The notes beneath the pieces are model-generated. The model was not told where the DNA came from. It saw only the letters and a program-made list of their open reading frames with translations, and did no database searches. Below, piece after piece: positions 9,327 to 18,301 of a stretch of DNA of 34,153 nucleotides; the first letter of the stretch is position 1; every line of letters begins with the position of its first letter. This DNA comes from JABMOW01 sp964409335 (GTDB taxonomy: Bacteria > Fidelibacterota > Marinisomatia > SCGC-AAA003-L08 > JACNLC01). A program made the position numbers and the translations under genes. The stretch is from contig CAYPCW010000030.1 of assembly GCA_964409335.1 (NCBI GenBank), positions 1-34,153 of the forward strand, in the 5' to 3' direction.

Positions 9327-9518
9327 TTAATCTTCTTTTTTAACGGTATCGGAGTCTTTTGTAGCGTTTTCTACTTCTTCTTTGATTTCATGGGTCGCTT
9401 TTTTGAATTCTCTCAAGCCTTGTCCCAAACCTCTTGCCAGTTCGGGAATTTTCTTGCCCCCGAAAATAATGAGGACAACAACTAAAACGATCACAACTTC
9501 CCAAGGTCCAATCGACAT
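9327..9518 (-). CDS. tatA: Sec-independent protein translocase TatA/TatE
   Basis: A 63-residue TatA-type subunit of the twin-arginine pathway, which forms the channel for folded proteins in the inner membrane. It has the N-terminal membrane helix (EVVIVLVVVLIIFGGKKIPE), the FGGKKIPELARGLGQG hinge and amphipathic helix, and an acidic-basic tail. An AGGAG ribosome site lies six bases before the ATG at 9516-9518. No tatB or tatC is adjacent, so the rest of the Tat system must be elsewhere. Confidence 0.95.
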   Translation of the reverse strand: MSIGPWEVVIVLVVVLIIFGGKKIPELARGLGQGLREFKKATHEIKEEVENATKDSDTVKKED

Positions 9519-9636
9519 GATTCTCTCCTGTATTAATTCAAGTCTGTTACGGATAAAATTTAGGGTGATTTCTGTGAGTATTTATACAGGGTATTCCTAA
9601 TAAATTTTGGAAGCTTAACACTGAATACCCGCATAT

Positions 9637-9665
9637 TTTAAAAAAACACAACCTGCGACGCAGGA
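9637..9665 (-). terminator. Rho-independent terminator of the pur/psd cluster
   Basis: On the minus strand CCTGC-GTC-GCAGG (9652-9664) is followed after three bases by a run of seven to eight Us (complement of 9638-9646). It lies about 110 bases downstream of the DUF4321 stop and before tatA, which separates the two transcription units. Confidence 0.7.
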
Positions 9666-9771
9666 ACAATTAAAAAGATAAACTTTTCAGGCAATCAGCA
9701 TCAACCCTTTGACGGGCGCTTCATTAAATGTTAAGATTGCCGTCACGCGCCTTCGGTGACATCAGCAGGGA

Positions 9772-10053
9772 TCATTTAAAATATCTTAAAAAGTACCAGG
9801 CAACGGCAATCCCGATAATGCTGGCGACGCTCACGTCGATGGTAAACCCGGTGGTTAGGGTTAGAGCCTGAAGGTTAAGCGTAAAGGGATCCCATCCCAC
9901 CGGTTTGCTGGTCAGAAAGAACTGCTTAACCACGCCCCCGGGGAGTACTGCAGCCACCAGTACGCTTAAGATAGTCCCCAGAATCGTCCCCGACAGCAGC
10001 ACTAGAAGGATAAAAGAGACCGGCCATTTTCGGTTTGGTATAATTTTTTTCAT
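9772..10053 (-). CDS. DUF4321 family membrane protein
   Basis: A 93-residue protein with two membrane segments, at about residues 12-35 and 70-90. A loop between them contains the motif LNLQALTLTTGFTIDVSVAS, which matches the DUF4321 family as I know it (function unknown). The ATG at 10051-10053 overlaps the purQ stop by four bases, so it is the last gene of the long truA-to-purQ cluster. It is followed by a terminator. Confidence 0.75.
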   Translation of the reverse strand: MKKIIPNRKWPVSFILLVLLSGTILGTILSVLVAAVLPGGVVKQFFLTSKPVGWDPFTLNLQALTLTTGFTIDVSVASIIGIAVAWYFLRYFK

Positions 10054-10724
10054 GATATTCCCAACATCGATTCAAATATTTTCAACCCGTCGGATGAGCC
10101 TAAAATGGATTCAGAAGCGCGTTCAGGATGTGGCATCATCCCCAGTATATTACCCTGTTCATTCATAATTCCGGCTATCGATTTCAAAGATCCGTTTGGA
10201 TTCCCTTTGTCATCTTCCGGGTGATAAGTAAATACGATCTGATTCTGATCTTCCATCTTTTTCACGGTGTCCGGTGATGCAAAGAAATTCCCCTGTTTAT
10301 GGGCAATTGGTAATCTCAGGACAGCCCCTTTCGTATATTTAGACGTAAATACAGATTCGTTGTTTTCGACCCTAATCATGACGTCCCTGCTCAAGAATTT
10401 AAGGTTTCGATTGGTGATCAATGCGCCGGGTAGCAGCCCGGATTCGACCAGTATCTGAAAGCCATTACAGATCCCGATAATTGATTTTCCTTTCTTAGCG
10501 CTGTCGATGACGGCATCCATCACGGGTGAAAATCGGGCAATGGCGCCGGCACGAAGATAATCACCATAAGAAAATCCGCCGGGTAAAATAATAGCTGTGT
10601 ATCTGGAGAGATCTTTTTCAGTGTGCCAGACGAAATCCACATGCACGCCCAACCTCTTTTTAATCACATGGTACGCATCGTGGTCACAATTGGAACCAGG
10701 AAAAACAATCACGGCAGCCCTCAC
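10050..10724 (-). CDS. purQ: FGAM synthase glutaminase subunit PurQ
   Basis: The glutamine amidotransferase subunit of phosphoribosylformylglycinamidine synthase (purine synthesis step 4), 224 residues and full length. It supplies ammonia to PurL. The class-I glutaminase triad is visible: Cys86 in GICNGFQ, and His199 and Glu201 in PHPERA. PGSNCD at residues 9-14 is the usual PurQ N-terminal motif. The start is GTG at 10722-10724, overlapping the purS stop (TAGTG). purL is not in the window, so the enzyme is completed from another locus. Confidence 0.96.
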   Translation of the reverse strand: MRAAVIVFPGSNCDHDAYHVIKKRLGVHVDFVWHTEKDLSRYTAIILPGGFSYGDYLRAGAIARFSPVMDAVIDSAKKGKSIIGICNGFQILVESGLLPGALITNRNLKFLSRDVMIRVENNESVFTSKYTKGAVLRLPIAHKQGNFFASPDTVKKMEDQNQIVFTYHPEDDKGNPNGSLKSIAGIMNEQGNILGMMPHPERASESILGSSDGLKIFESMLGIS

Positions 10725-10966
10725 TATTCCACAACCTCAAAATGATAGGATTGTGTATTGGGATTCGCCAGGAGCTTCCGACAGGCTTCGTCCGTTAATT
10801 TTTTAGCTTCCTCGCGGGTAACATTTGAAAATGTCATTTCAATATATTTGCCGAATTGTACCTTTTCGACAGAATTGAATCCGATCGCATTCAGGGCACG
10901 TTTAACGACATTCCCCTCAGGGTCCAAAATGCCTTCTTTATAGGTCAGATAGATTTTTGCCTTCAT
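10724..10966 (-). CDS. purS: FGAM synthase subunit PurS
   Basis: The small PurS subunit bridges PurQ and the small-type PurL in phosphoribosylformylglycinamidine synthase; its presence implies a PurSQL-type rather than a fused enzyme. I chose the ATG at 10964-10966 (MKAKIYLTYKEGILDPEG), giving 80 residues. AAGGAAG lies just upstream of it, and the family normally starts at this motif. The ATG at 10976-10978 would add MKEV but has no ribosome site. The motif KEGILDPEGNVVKRALNAIG is typical. It overlaps purQ by one base. Confidence 0.92.
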   Translation of the reverse strand: MKAKIYLTYKEGILDPEGNVVKRALNAIGFNSVEKVQFGKYIEMTFSNVTREEAKKLTDEACRKLLANPNTQSYHFEVVE

Positions 10967-11029
10967 GACTTCCTTCATGTTGTGTATGGTCGCAAATTTT
11001 AATTCTACTCATGGGATGAAATGAGATTT

Positions 11030-11776
11030 TCAGGATGAAGGGACATCCCCATATTCCGGGTCGGTCAATCGTTTTAAAATTCCAAACAGGATATAATAGG
11101 ATACAAAACCCATTAATATCCAATATTGTAGCCCAAAAAATATACTAATGACAAAGCTCGCTAAAAATAAGCCCAGACCCAGCAATCTCAGGTTGTTATC
11201 CCTACCGGATGTGAGATTCAAAAGCGGAAATTTTGGATATTTTGTTTTTCCTACCATTAAAAACGAAACGTAGATGATAATGGGGACCAGCAGACGGGGC
11301 TGTGTGTATTCTGGGGTCGTATGTTTCATATTTGCCGTCCACAGCACAAGTGAGATAATTGCCAGGGCGTTCACCGGTGTCGGTAGCCCGACAAAGAAGG
11401 CAGTCGGCGCTTCCTCCCGCAACAGATTGAATTTTGCCAATCGAATGGCGCCCAGGATCAAAGGCGTCGCAGCGATCAATTCCCCGGAAATACCGGGTAA
11501 TCCCTGGGTGTATTACGAATACACCAGAACCGACGGCGCAAGGCAAAAAGAAACCATATCTGCCAGTGAATCGATCTCGGTCCCGAAGGAGGTTGCGATA
11601 CCGATTTTTCGGGCAATTTTTCCATCCAGCGAATCAAAGACTCCTGCGGCGAATATATAATAGCAGGCTTGAATGTAATCCCCTGCCTGGACATTCAGGA
11701 TGGCCAGAAATCCAAGAAATAAATTGACGAGGGTAAAAAAACTGGGGATATGCCGCTGAACATTGGGTCGTTTCAT
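11030..11776 (-). pseudogene. pssA: CDP-diacylglycerol-serine phosphatidyltransferase with in-frame TAA
   Basis: PssA makes phosphatidylserine from CDP-diacylglycerol and serine in the inner membrane; the next gene upstream, psd, decarboxylates the product. The full frame is 248 codons plus stop, a normal length, but codon 88 is TAA (11513-11515). Sequence on both sides reads as one protein in the same frame with no shift: the front ends PSVLVYS and the back continues YTQGLPGISGELIAATP. The CDP-alcohol phosphotransferase motif D-x2-D-G-x2-A-R-x8-G-x3-D-x3-D is complete before the stop (Asp48 to Asp73); the rest holds the remaining membrane helices. The ATG overlaps the psd stop by four bases. 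Alternatives: base-call error, strain-level nonsense mutation, readthrough, or restart at the TTG at 11479. Confidence 0.85.
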
Positions 11777-12414
11777 TTAAAGTGTCCTATGATTGTCTCG
11801 CCGCCGTTTACGCGATCACCCGGTTTGACGGCGATCTGAAATTGATCGGTAATCAAAATATCTACCCGCGAACCGAACCGGATGAATCCAAGTTGTCCCC
11901 CCCTGGATACCGATTCACCCGGTGCAAGATGATTGATCACCCGCCTGGCGATGAGTCCGGCGATTTGCTTGATTTTATACCGGTTCCCCCGGGTATCTTC
12001 CAATACCGTCCAGGTTTGCTCATTGTCCATACTGGCTTTGTGATGGTAAGCCGCGAAGAACTTCCCATGGATCACGGTTTTGGTAAGAACGGTCCCCGAG
12101 AGGGGAACCCATTGTTTGTGTACATTAAACACCGATAAAAATATGGATATCTGTGTGGTATTCCCCAGATCATTGTCCGTCACTGGAATGATCTGAACGA
12201 TCTTACCGTCCGCAGGTGAAAGAAACTGCCCGGTATCTTCACTCCCTGCCCGTACGGGTACCCTGAAAAAATACAGACAAAATATGAAAAATACGATCAA
12301 TACCCCGTTGAGACGATACAGCCATACAAACGGATAATTCGACTGAATCCACATCGCGGCGAGGATGCTCACCAATAACGGAATGAGGATGATTCTGCCT
12401 TCCGGGGCGATCAC
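11773..12414 (-). CDS. psd: Phosphatidylserine decarboxylase, short pyruvoyl type
   Basis: Converts phosphatidylserine to phosphatidylethanolamine. At 213 residues it is the short, archaeal-like Psd class. It has N-terminal membrane segments (about 8-24 and 34-51), the motif LSPADGKI at 65-72 and FNVHKQWVP at 96-104. The self-cleavage site is Gly181-Ser182 in RFGSRVDIL, which yields the small pyruvoyl subunit. The GTG start at 12412-12414 overlaps the purC stop (GTGA), and its TGA overlaps the pssA ATG. Pairing with pssA is the normal arrangement for this pathway. Confidence 0.93.
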   Translation of the reverse strand: MIAPEGRIILIPLLVSILAAMWIQSNYPFVWLYRLNGVLIVFFIFCLYFFRVPVRAGSEDTGQFLSPADGKIVQIIPVTDNDLGNTTQISIFLSVFNVHKQWVPLSGTVLTKTVIHGKFFAAYHHKASMDNEQTWTVLEDTRGNRYKIKQIAGLIARRVINHLAPGESVSRGGQLGFIRFGSRVDILITDQFQIAVKPGDRVNGGETIIGHFK

Positions 12415-13358
12415 GTTATATATCCGGCACGGCGCAGGTTGGTTGTAATTCGATCCGCAGCTTTCCCTGTTTCGGGTTCAAATTGTTGGTTGGTCAGCAA
12501 CCGGAACAATTCGATGTATTGTTCAGCAAGAAAGACCCTGATACTGTCGGTCAATATTGGAGGTGTCCCTTCACCCGAAAACCCGCGTTCCAACAGCCAC
12601 TGGCGGATATTTTCCTTATCCAGCATTTTCTGATCGTCCCCGCTGGCAAACCGTGCATCGTATTCATCTGCCGTCCAGTATCGGCTGGAATCCGGTGTAT
12701 GCACTTCATCCACCAACACCAATTCGCCATTGACCAGCCCGAATTCATATTTTGTATCCACGAGGATCAGTCCCCGGCGCTTTGCCCAGGTTTGCCCCAG
12801 ATTGAATAAAGCCAGAGAATATTCGACCGCCTTATCATAGATCCGGGCATCCACAAGCCCGGATATGATCTTTTCCCGTGAAATGGGTTCGTCGTGCACA
12901 CCATATGCTGCTTTGGTGGTGGGGGTTACCAATGGGCGATCGAAAGGCTGATCCTTCTTTAAATTTTTGGGGAGGATAAATCCATACTGACCATTGATCC
13001 CCTGTGCATACTCACGCCACAGGCTCCCCGTGAGATATCCGCGAACAATGATCTCCACCGGGAGGGTTTTGGCTTTTTTAGCGATCAAGACCTGGGGATC
13101 CGGGTATGACAGAATGTGATTTGGGACTATTTTCTCCGTTTTATTAAACCAGAATTTCGCGATTTGGGTAAGAATCTGACCCTTGAAAGGGATCGTACCC
13201 AGCACCCGGTCAAATGCCGAAACCCGGTCCGTTGTGATCATGATGATCCTGTCATCCAAAATAAAATTATCCCTCACCTTACCCCGGTAATATTCACCTG
13301 TTCCGGACAGTATATATTTATCAAGGCTTTGATTCAATTGTTCGGCGATTTTGATCAA
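12411..13358 (-). CDS. purC: SAICAR synthetase PurC
   Basis: Phosphoribosylaminoimidazole-succinocarboxamide synthase, the ATP-dependent joining of aspartate to CAIR in purine synthesis. At 315 residues it belongs to the longer PurC form. Typical motifs are GKVRDNFILDDRIIMITTDR near the N-terminus, SAFDRVLGTIPFKG, VEIIVRGYLTGSLWREY, and LILVDTKYEFG with LVDEVHTPDSSRYW. The best start is a TTG at 13356-13358 that overlaps the purB stop (TTGA); no ATG fits the conserved N-terminus, so coupled translation is likely. Confidence 0.95.
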   Translation of the reverse strand: MIKIAEQLNQSLDKYILSGTGEYYRGKVRDNFILDDRIIMITTDRVSAFDRVLGTIPFKGQILTQIAKFWFNKTEKIVPNHILSYPDPQVLIAKKAKTLPVEIIVRGYLTGSLWREYAQGINGQYGFILPKNLKKDQPFDRPLVTPTTKAAYGVHDEPISREKIISGLVDARIYDKAVEYSLALFNLGQTWAKRRGLILVDTKYEFGLVNGELVLVDEVHTPDSSRYWTADEYDARFASGDDQKMLDKENIRQWLLERGFSGEGTPPILTDSIRVFLAEQYIELFRLLTNQQFEPETGKAADRITTNLRRAGYIT

Positions 13359-14653
13359 GCTGTCAATCCAATTCGGTCAAATATGATATGAATATCGTCC
13401 AGTACAGCGTGGAGATTAAACTGGAAATCAATTTCATCATCGGTGAGTATTTTCTTCACATCTTCATCGGATTTTAACAGATCAATGAAATCCGTATCCC
13501 GATTCCATACTTCCATCGCATTTTTCTGGACGATAAGATAGGCATCTTCCCGGGTGACGCCTTTTTTAACCAGCGCCAGCAACACATTCTGGCTATGAAT
13601 CAACCCTCTTGTCAGGTGGATGTTCTTCATCATATTTTTAGGATATACAATGAGATTTTCCATTAAAATGATCATCTTGTTCAGCATATAATCCATGAGG
13701 GTGGTTGAGTCCGGCAGGATGATCCGTTCAACGGATGAATGGGAGATGTCCCGTTCGTGCCAGAGCGCTACATTCTCCATGGCAGCATGGGCGTTTGCCC
13801 GAAGAATCCGCGCCATCCCGGTGATCTGTTCGGCCGTAATGGGATTTCGTTTATGAGGCATCGCGGAGGATCCCTTTTGCCCTATATGAAAAAATTCTTC
13901 GACTTCCCGAACTTCGGTTCGCTGCAGGTGCCGGATCTCAACGACAAATTTTTCAAGGGAAGCTCCGATAAGCGCCAGGGTGGTCATGAAGTGGGCATGA
14001 CGATCCCGCTGAATGATCTGATTGGAAATGGATGCTGGCGCCAACCCGAGACGGTGACAGGTTTCTTGTTCAATCAGGGGATCAATGTGGCGGTATGTCC
14101 CCACTGCTCCCGAAACCTTTCCAACAGAAATGGTTTGGATTGCCGCTATCCACCTCTCAATATGCCGTTTGATCTCCTCAGACCACAACGCCAGCTTTAA
14201 TCCGAATGTGATGGGTTCTGCATGAATTCCATGCGATCTGCCGATCTGCAAAGTGTCCCGGTATCGTACAGCCTGGTTCCGGAGTATATCTTTGAAGACC
14301 TCCAGTTTTCTCAGAATAATCTCACCTGCCTCTTTACACATCACCGCCAATGAAGTATCCAACAGGTCTGAAGATGTCATCCCCAAGTGGATAAACCGGG
14401 AATCGGGACCGACGTACTCTGACAAACAGGTGAGAAAAGCGATGACGTCATGTCGCGTCGTGAGTTCTATTTCATGGATCCGGTCTACGCTAAAATTCGC
14501 TTTATCGTGGATGACTTTTGCAGCCTCTTCAGGGATAATACCACGATCGGACATGACATCAACAATTGTCAGTTCCACGTCCTTCCAGACAGAATATTTA
14601 TGCGTATCAGACCATAATCGGGTCATTTCCGGCGTGGAATATCGCTGAATCAT
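13355..14653 (-). CDS. purB: Adenylosuccinate lyase PurB
   Basis: Cleaves SAICAR to AICAR and adenylosuccinate to AMP plus fumarate; it acts directly after PurC. It has 432 residues, full length for the bacterial type. The fumarase/aspartase superfamily signature GSSAMPHKRNP lies at residues 261-271, in the flexible catalytic loop. GRSHGIHAEP holds the catalytic His141, and GMTSSDLLDT is at 91-100. ATG at 14651-14653, ten bases after the stop of the HtrA-like gene. Confidence 0.97.
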   Translation of the reverse strand: MIQRYSTPEMTRLWSDTHKYSVWKDVELTIVDVMSDRGIIPEEAAKVIHDKANFSVDRIHEIELTTRHDVIAFLTCLSEYVGPDSRFIHLGMTSSDLLDTSLAVMCKEAGEIILRKLEVFKDILRNQAVRYRDTLQIGRSHGIHAEPITFGLKLALWSEEIKRHIERWIAAIQTISVGKVSGAVGTYRHIDPLIEQETCHRLGLAPASISNQIIQRDRHAHFMTTLALIGASLEKFVVEIRHLQRTEVREVEEFFHIGQKGSSAMPHKRNPITAEQITGMARILRANAHAAMENVALWHERDISHSSVERIILPDSTTLMDYMLNKMIILMENLIVYPKNMMKNIHLTRGLIHSQNVLLALVKKGVTREDAYLIVQKNAMEVWNRDTDFIDLLKSDEDVKKILTDDEIDFQFNLHAVLDDIHIIFDRIGLTA

Positions 14654-14663
14654 AAAATTTTAC

Positions 14664-15776
14664 TCATTTTCTTTCGGCTAATTCTAAGGAAATTTCCAAT
14701 TGTTTTCCATCACGCCAAATGGTCAGACGAATATAATCTCCCACTTTAAAAAATCCTTCATCTATGATCCGTAAAATGTCAGTGTGTGTACTGATCTTTT
14801 TTCTCTCGGCTTCCAAAATGATATCTCCGATGACCAGTCCCGATTTTTCCCCGGCAGATTCTTTTTCAATATCGGTGACGATGACGCCCTCAGTAGATGG
14901 CAGGCGTAAGTATTGTTGCAAATACTGGTCAACAGACTGAACGTGTACGCCGGTAGAAAAATCCCGTTCGACTTTCCCATTTTTTTTCAATTCGGAGGTG
15001 ATATCCTTTACCCGGTTAATGGGGATGGAAAATCCGATTCCGATCGACCCGGTAGAATACCCGCTGCCGGTCATGATAAATGTATTAATACCGATTATTT
15101 CACCCAGTGAGTTCACGAGTGGCCCGCCGCTGTTTCCCGGATTTATCGACGCATCTGTCTGGATCATGTCCTGATAAACATGACCGGATTCTTTCAAACC
15201 GAAGTCCATATCCAAACCACTGACAATCCCAACCGTTGCCGTTGGTTTGTACCCGATATCAAATAATCCCAGAGGATTTCCCAGAGCGATCGCCCATTCA
15301 CCGACAATCAGGTCATCTGAATCACCCAGTACTGCGTAGGGCAGATTATTCCCGTCGATTTTCATGAGGGCGATATCCGACAGTTTGTCCACACCGACCA
15401 ATTCAGCATTCATTCTTCTGCCGCCGGGTAATGTAATGATAATCTCATAAGCGTCTTCTACCACGTGGGCATTACTTACTACATATCCATCTTCACTAAT
15501 AATGACTCCAGAGCCCAGACTTTCGACTTTATATGTTTGATTTTGGGGGAAATACCATCCCCAAAATGGATCCAGCCTGAGATTCCCGCGTTTGCGCTTT
15601 ACTTGTGTCACGTTTATCCCTACCACGGCCGGTGAAACCCGCTGAATGGAATGTGTGATGGAAGTCTGACGGGAGATTTTGATTTCGGGGCTGTCGGCTC
15701 TCAGTCGATCAATAATTTCGATCGCCAGAATGACTGCCCACACCATAAGAATGGTCGTTATAAATTTTCTGATCAT
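14664..15776 (-). CDS. HtrA/Deg-type serine protease with PDZ domain
   Basis: A membrane-anchored periplasmic protease of the HtrA family, 370 residues. An N-terminal membrane helix (about 5-22) is followed by a trypsin-like domain with His104 (SNAHVV), Asp134 (LSDIALMK) and Ser216 (GNSGGP), then a single PDZ domain from about residue 285 (VIVTDIEKESAGEKSGLVIGD). One PDZ domain makes it DegS-like in layout, but DegS function cannot be assigned. Sequence around residues 62-80 (DPFWGWYFP) is the usual regulatory loop. It starts four bases after the truA stop, and purB follows after ten bases. Confidence 0.93.
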   Translation of the reverse strand: MIRKFITTILMVWAVILAIEIIDRLRADSPEIKISRQTSITHSIQRVSPAVVGINVTQVKRKRGNLRLDPFWGWYFPQNQTYKVESLGSGVIISEDGYVVSNAHVVEDAYEIIITLPGGRRMNAELVGVDKLSDIALMKIDGNNLPYAVLGDSDDLIVGEWAIALGNPLGLFDIGYKPTATVGIVSGLDMDFGLKESGHVYQDMIQTDASINPGNSGGPLVNSLGEIIGINTFIMTGSGYSTGSIGIGFSIPINRVKDITSELKKNGKVERDFSTGVHVQSVDQYLQQYLRLPSTEGVIVTDIEKESAGEKSGLVIGDIILEAERKKISTHTDILRIIDEGFFKVGDYIRLTIWRDGKQLEISLELAERK

Positions 15777-15780
15777 CTTT

Positions 15781-16548
15781 TTATACCTGATATTTCACGT
15801 GTGTTAAAAATAACCCTTTTGCCGGCGCTTTCACCACCGATAAGTCCGGATGACCGCCCTCAAGAAAAAGAGAGAAGTCATCCACTGACATCCTTCCCCG
15901 GGCGATTTCAACCATCGTACCTACCAAAAACCGGACCATGTGGTGTAAAAACCGATTTGCAGTGATCCGGTAAACCAGGGCATCCGGCGTTTTTTCCCAT
16001 TCGGATTGGAGGACGATGCACCATTTATGGTTTACTTCCGCCCCGGCTTTGCAGAATGCCGTAAACTCACATTCACCGATAATTTGCTCTGCACATTCTG
16101 ACAGTCTCCCGGGATCAAGCTTATATCTGACAAACCAATGGGTGTTCCGGGTAAAGGGTGAAAATTGTTCCGATATCTGATATTGGTATGATCGTGAGAT
16201 GGCTGAAAACCGCGCATGAAACTCATCCGGGACGATGTCGCAACGAAATATCCGTACATCCTTTTGTAACTTTGAATTTACTGCTTTTCGAAGGGTGGAC
16301 GGCGCCATATCGGACAGTAAATGTATGTTTGCCACCTGTTCCAGGGCATGAACCCCGGCATCCGTTCTTCCGGATCCTATGAGGGTGATTTTCTGTCCAC
16401 GGAAAATGTCACTCAGCGCCAGTTCAATGTCCCCCTGAACCGTTCTGCCGCCTGTCTGGACCTGCCATCCCGAGAATCGGGTTCCGTCGTACTGGATAAA
16501 CAGCCGGTAATTCCGTGTTAATTTTGGTGTAAACGGTTGATTATCCAT
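15781..16548 (-). CDS. truA: tRNA pseudouridine(38-40) synthase TruA
   Basis: Modifies uridines 38-40 in the anticodon arm of many tRNAs. 255 residues, full length. The catalytic Asp63 lies in GSGRTDAGVHALEQ; YDGTRFSGWQVQ at 20-31 and the C-terminal FLHHMVRFLVGTMVEIARG are family motifs. It appears to be the first gene of the cluster running down to DUF4321. ATG at 16546-16548; no strong ribosome site is visible. Confidence 0.96.
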   Translation of the reverse strand: MDNQPFTPKLTRNYRLFIQYDGTRFSGWQVQTGGRTVQGDIELALSDIFRGQKITLIGSGRTDAGVHALEQVANIHLLSDMAPSTLRKAVNSKLQKDVRIFRCDIVPDEFHARFSAISRSYQYQISEQFSPFTRNTHWFVRYKLDPGRLSECAEQIIGECEFTAFCKAGAEVNHKWCIVLQSEWEKTPDALVYRITANRFLHHMVRFLVGTMVEIARGRMSVDDFSLFLEGGHPDLSVVKAPAKGLFLTHVKYQV

Positions 16549-16753
16549 GGAAAATGAATCGGATCCTTATTATTTCCTGCTGTATAAATTAATGGATTAA
16601 GCGTATCTGATTCTGCCTGATAAATTCTCCCCGCAACAGTTGTTTCAAAATGATAGAATGTAAAAAGTCAGCATGGTTATTCATCCCGGCGGGTAATGTC
16701 CAAGATATATATTATTATGATATTTACTGATCATTTTCCCAATTCGGGGATTT

Positions 16754-18301
16754 TTATTTAGACCGGTATTGTTTGAATTTCAGGGTAAATATTGTGCCAA
16801 CCCCTATTTCGCTTTCTACATCAATATATCCGTTACAGAGATCAATATATCTTCTTACCAGGCTGAGGCCCAATCCGACGCCCTGATATTTTTTCGAATA
16901 TCCTTCGCTGCCCTGGGAGAAGATATCAAATATCCTGTCCAGATAATCTTTTGGAATACCCACTCCCGTATCCCTGATGGTGATCACATACCATGGTTTA
17001 TGGCTGTTCAGGTGAATCTCAACATAACCGGTTTCAGTATATTTTATAGCGTTATCAATGAGGCATTCCACAGCTTGGCGGATGCAATAGCTGTCTGATA
17101 AAACACTGGCATTTTTAACAGACGATTTCCAGTGTAATTTGATATTTTTTGCGGCAGCCTTCCACTGCAGGGGTATCATGGTTTCTTTTATAAGTTTGGC
17201 CAGATTCGGCTTTTGGGAATATATTTCATAAGCGCCGGCTTCTATGGTAGATATATCCAGAATTTGATGAACCGTATGCAATAGCCGTTCACATGCCTGG
17301 TCAATGATCTGAAAATATAAATTTTCTTCTTCAGTTGCCCGCGATTTAAACAGGTTAGACAATACATCCGCAAAGCCCATGATCGCATTTAACGGCGTTC
17401 GAATCTCATGAGATATATTTGCAAGAAAATTGTTTTTTACGATGACTGTCTGTTCAGCTTTTGTCAACGCCACGGATAATTTTTGCTGTGTATCGATTCG
17501 GTCCGTAATATCGAAGAAAGTAACTACATTCCCCATATACTGTTTATTCTTTAATATCGGATATCCCCAGTATTCTACGGGAAAATATGTCCCGTCCGTT
17601 CTCCAGAACAGGTCTTTCGCCCGGTGGACAGATTTAAAGTCTTTTCCCGCCTGAATGATGGGACAATTTTCCTCAGAGATTTGTTCTCCTGCCGCATCGC
17701 TGTGGTGGATAAGCCAATGAACCTTTTTACCGATAAATTCATTTTTATGTTTGATCCCCAGCATTTTCATTGCGGCTTTATTGATCAGGGTAGCAAACCC
17801 ATTTCCGTCGATACTGTAAATACCCTCGACGGTGGAGTCCAACAACAGCCTGATCTGAACGGCAGTCTCCCGTAATGCTTCCTGCGCTTTCCGTCGTGAA
17901 TTTTCTGATCTCTTCTGATTGATGATGGATTTCACTGTGACAGATAATCGCGGGAGCCTTTTTCTGCCTTTCATCACATAATCGTCGAGCCCCATTTTCA
18001 TGGCGCTGACGGCGACTTCTTCATTACCTGTACCGGTATACATAATAACAGGTATGTCCGGGTTTAATGCTTTTACAGCTTTCAGGACATACAATCCGGA
18101 CCAGCCCAGCATTAAATAATCCGTCAAGACCAGGTCATATGAAAAATCTTTCATAATTACATCAAACTGATCCCGGTTCCATATTTCTGTATATTTTATT
18201 TGAGGGATTGTTTTATTGAGCTCATGTTTTGTCAGCATTCTATCGTTTGAATCATCATCGATTAATAGTATTTTCATATGAGTAAATCGCTTATTGTTCA
18301 T
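16754..18301 (-). CDS. Receiver-PAS-histidine kinase hybrid
   Basis: A cytoplasmic 515-residue kinase with order receiver (about 8-125), PAS (about 150-270), HisKA and HATPase. Receiver residues: acidic pair Asp16/Asp17, phospho-acceptor Asp61 (VLTDYLM), Thr89 and Lys111. The phospho-accepting His298 sits in FLANISHEIRTPLNAIMGF; Asn417, DTGVGIP (444-450) and GVGLGLSLV form the ATP site. With the receiver at the N-terminus, it probably accepts phosphate or senses the state of the upstream kinase. The ATG at 18299-18301 overlaps the preceding gene by 11 bases; the ATG at 18277 (MKILLIDDD) is an alternative, and neither has a clear ribosome site. Confidence 0.92.
   Translation of the reverse strand: MNNKRFTHMKILLIDDDSNDRMLTKHELNKTIPQIKYTEIWNRDQFDVIMKDFSYDLVLTDYLMLGWSGLYVLKAVKALNPDIPVIMYTGTGNEEVAVSAMKMGLDDYVMKGRKRLPRLSVTVKSIINQKRSENSRRKAQEALRETAVQIRLLLDSTVEGIYSIDGNGFATLINKAAMKMLGIKHKNEFIGKKVHWLIHHSDAAGEQISEENCPIIQAGKDFKSVHRAKDLFWRTDGTYFPVEYWGYPILKNKQYMGNVVTFFDITDRIDTQQKLSVALTKAEQTVIVKNNFLANISHEIRTPLNAIMGFADVLSNLFKSRATEEENLYFQIIDQACERLLHTVHQILDISTIEAGAYEIYSQKPNLAKLIKETMIPLQWKAAAKNIKLHWKSSVKNASVLSDSYCIRQAVECLIDNAIKYTETGYVEIHLNSHKPWYVITIRDTGVGIPKDYLDRIFDIFSQGSEGYSKKYQGVGLGLSLVRRYIDLCNGYIDVESEIGVGTIFTLKFKQYRSK

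Noticed and set aside
8914..9330. A 138-codon plus-strand frame over the start of batA and the gap to tatA
   Set aside because: Half of it is antisense to the clear batA gene; the rest has no domain pattern, no ribosome site and unlikely composition.
11513..11515. Selenocysteine or pyrrolysine at the pssA stop
   Set aside because: The codon is TAA; Sec uses TGA and Pyl uses TAG.
11476..11520. A frameshift in pssA
   Set aside because: Both halves are in the same frame; only the TAA codon separates them, so it is a nonsense codon and not a shift.
16549..16753. Small gene or clear terminator between the hybrid kinase and truA
   Set aside because: No protein-like frame; the short CCC/GGG pairings near 16690-16750 lack a U-run in the right direction.
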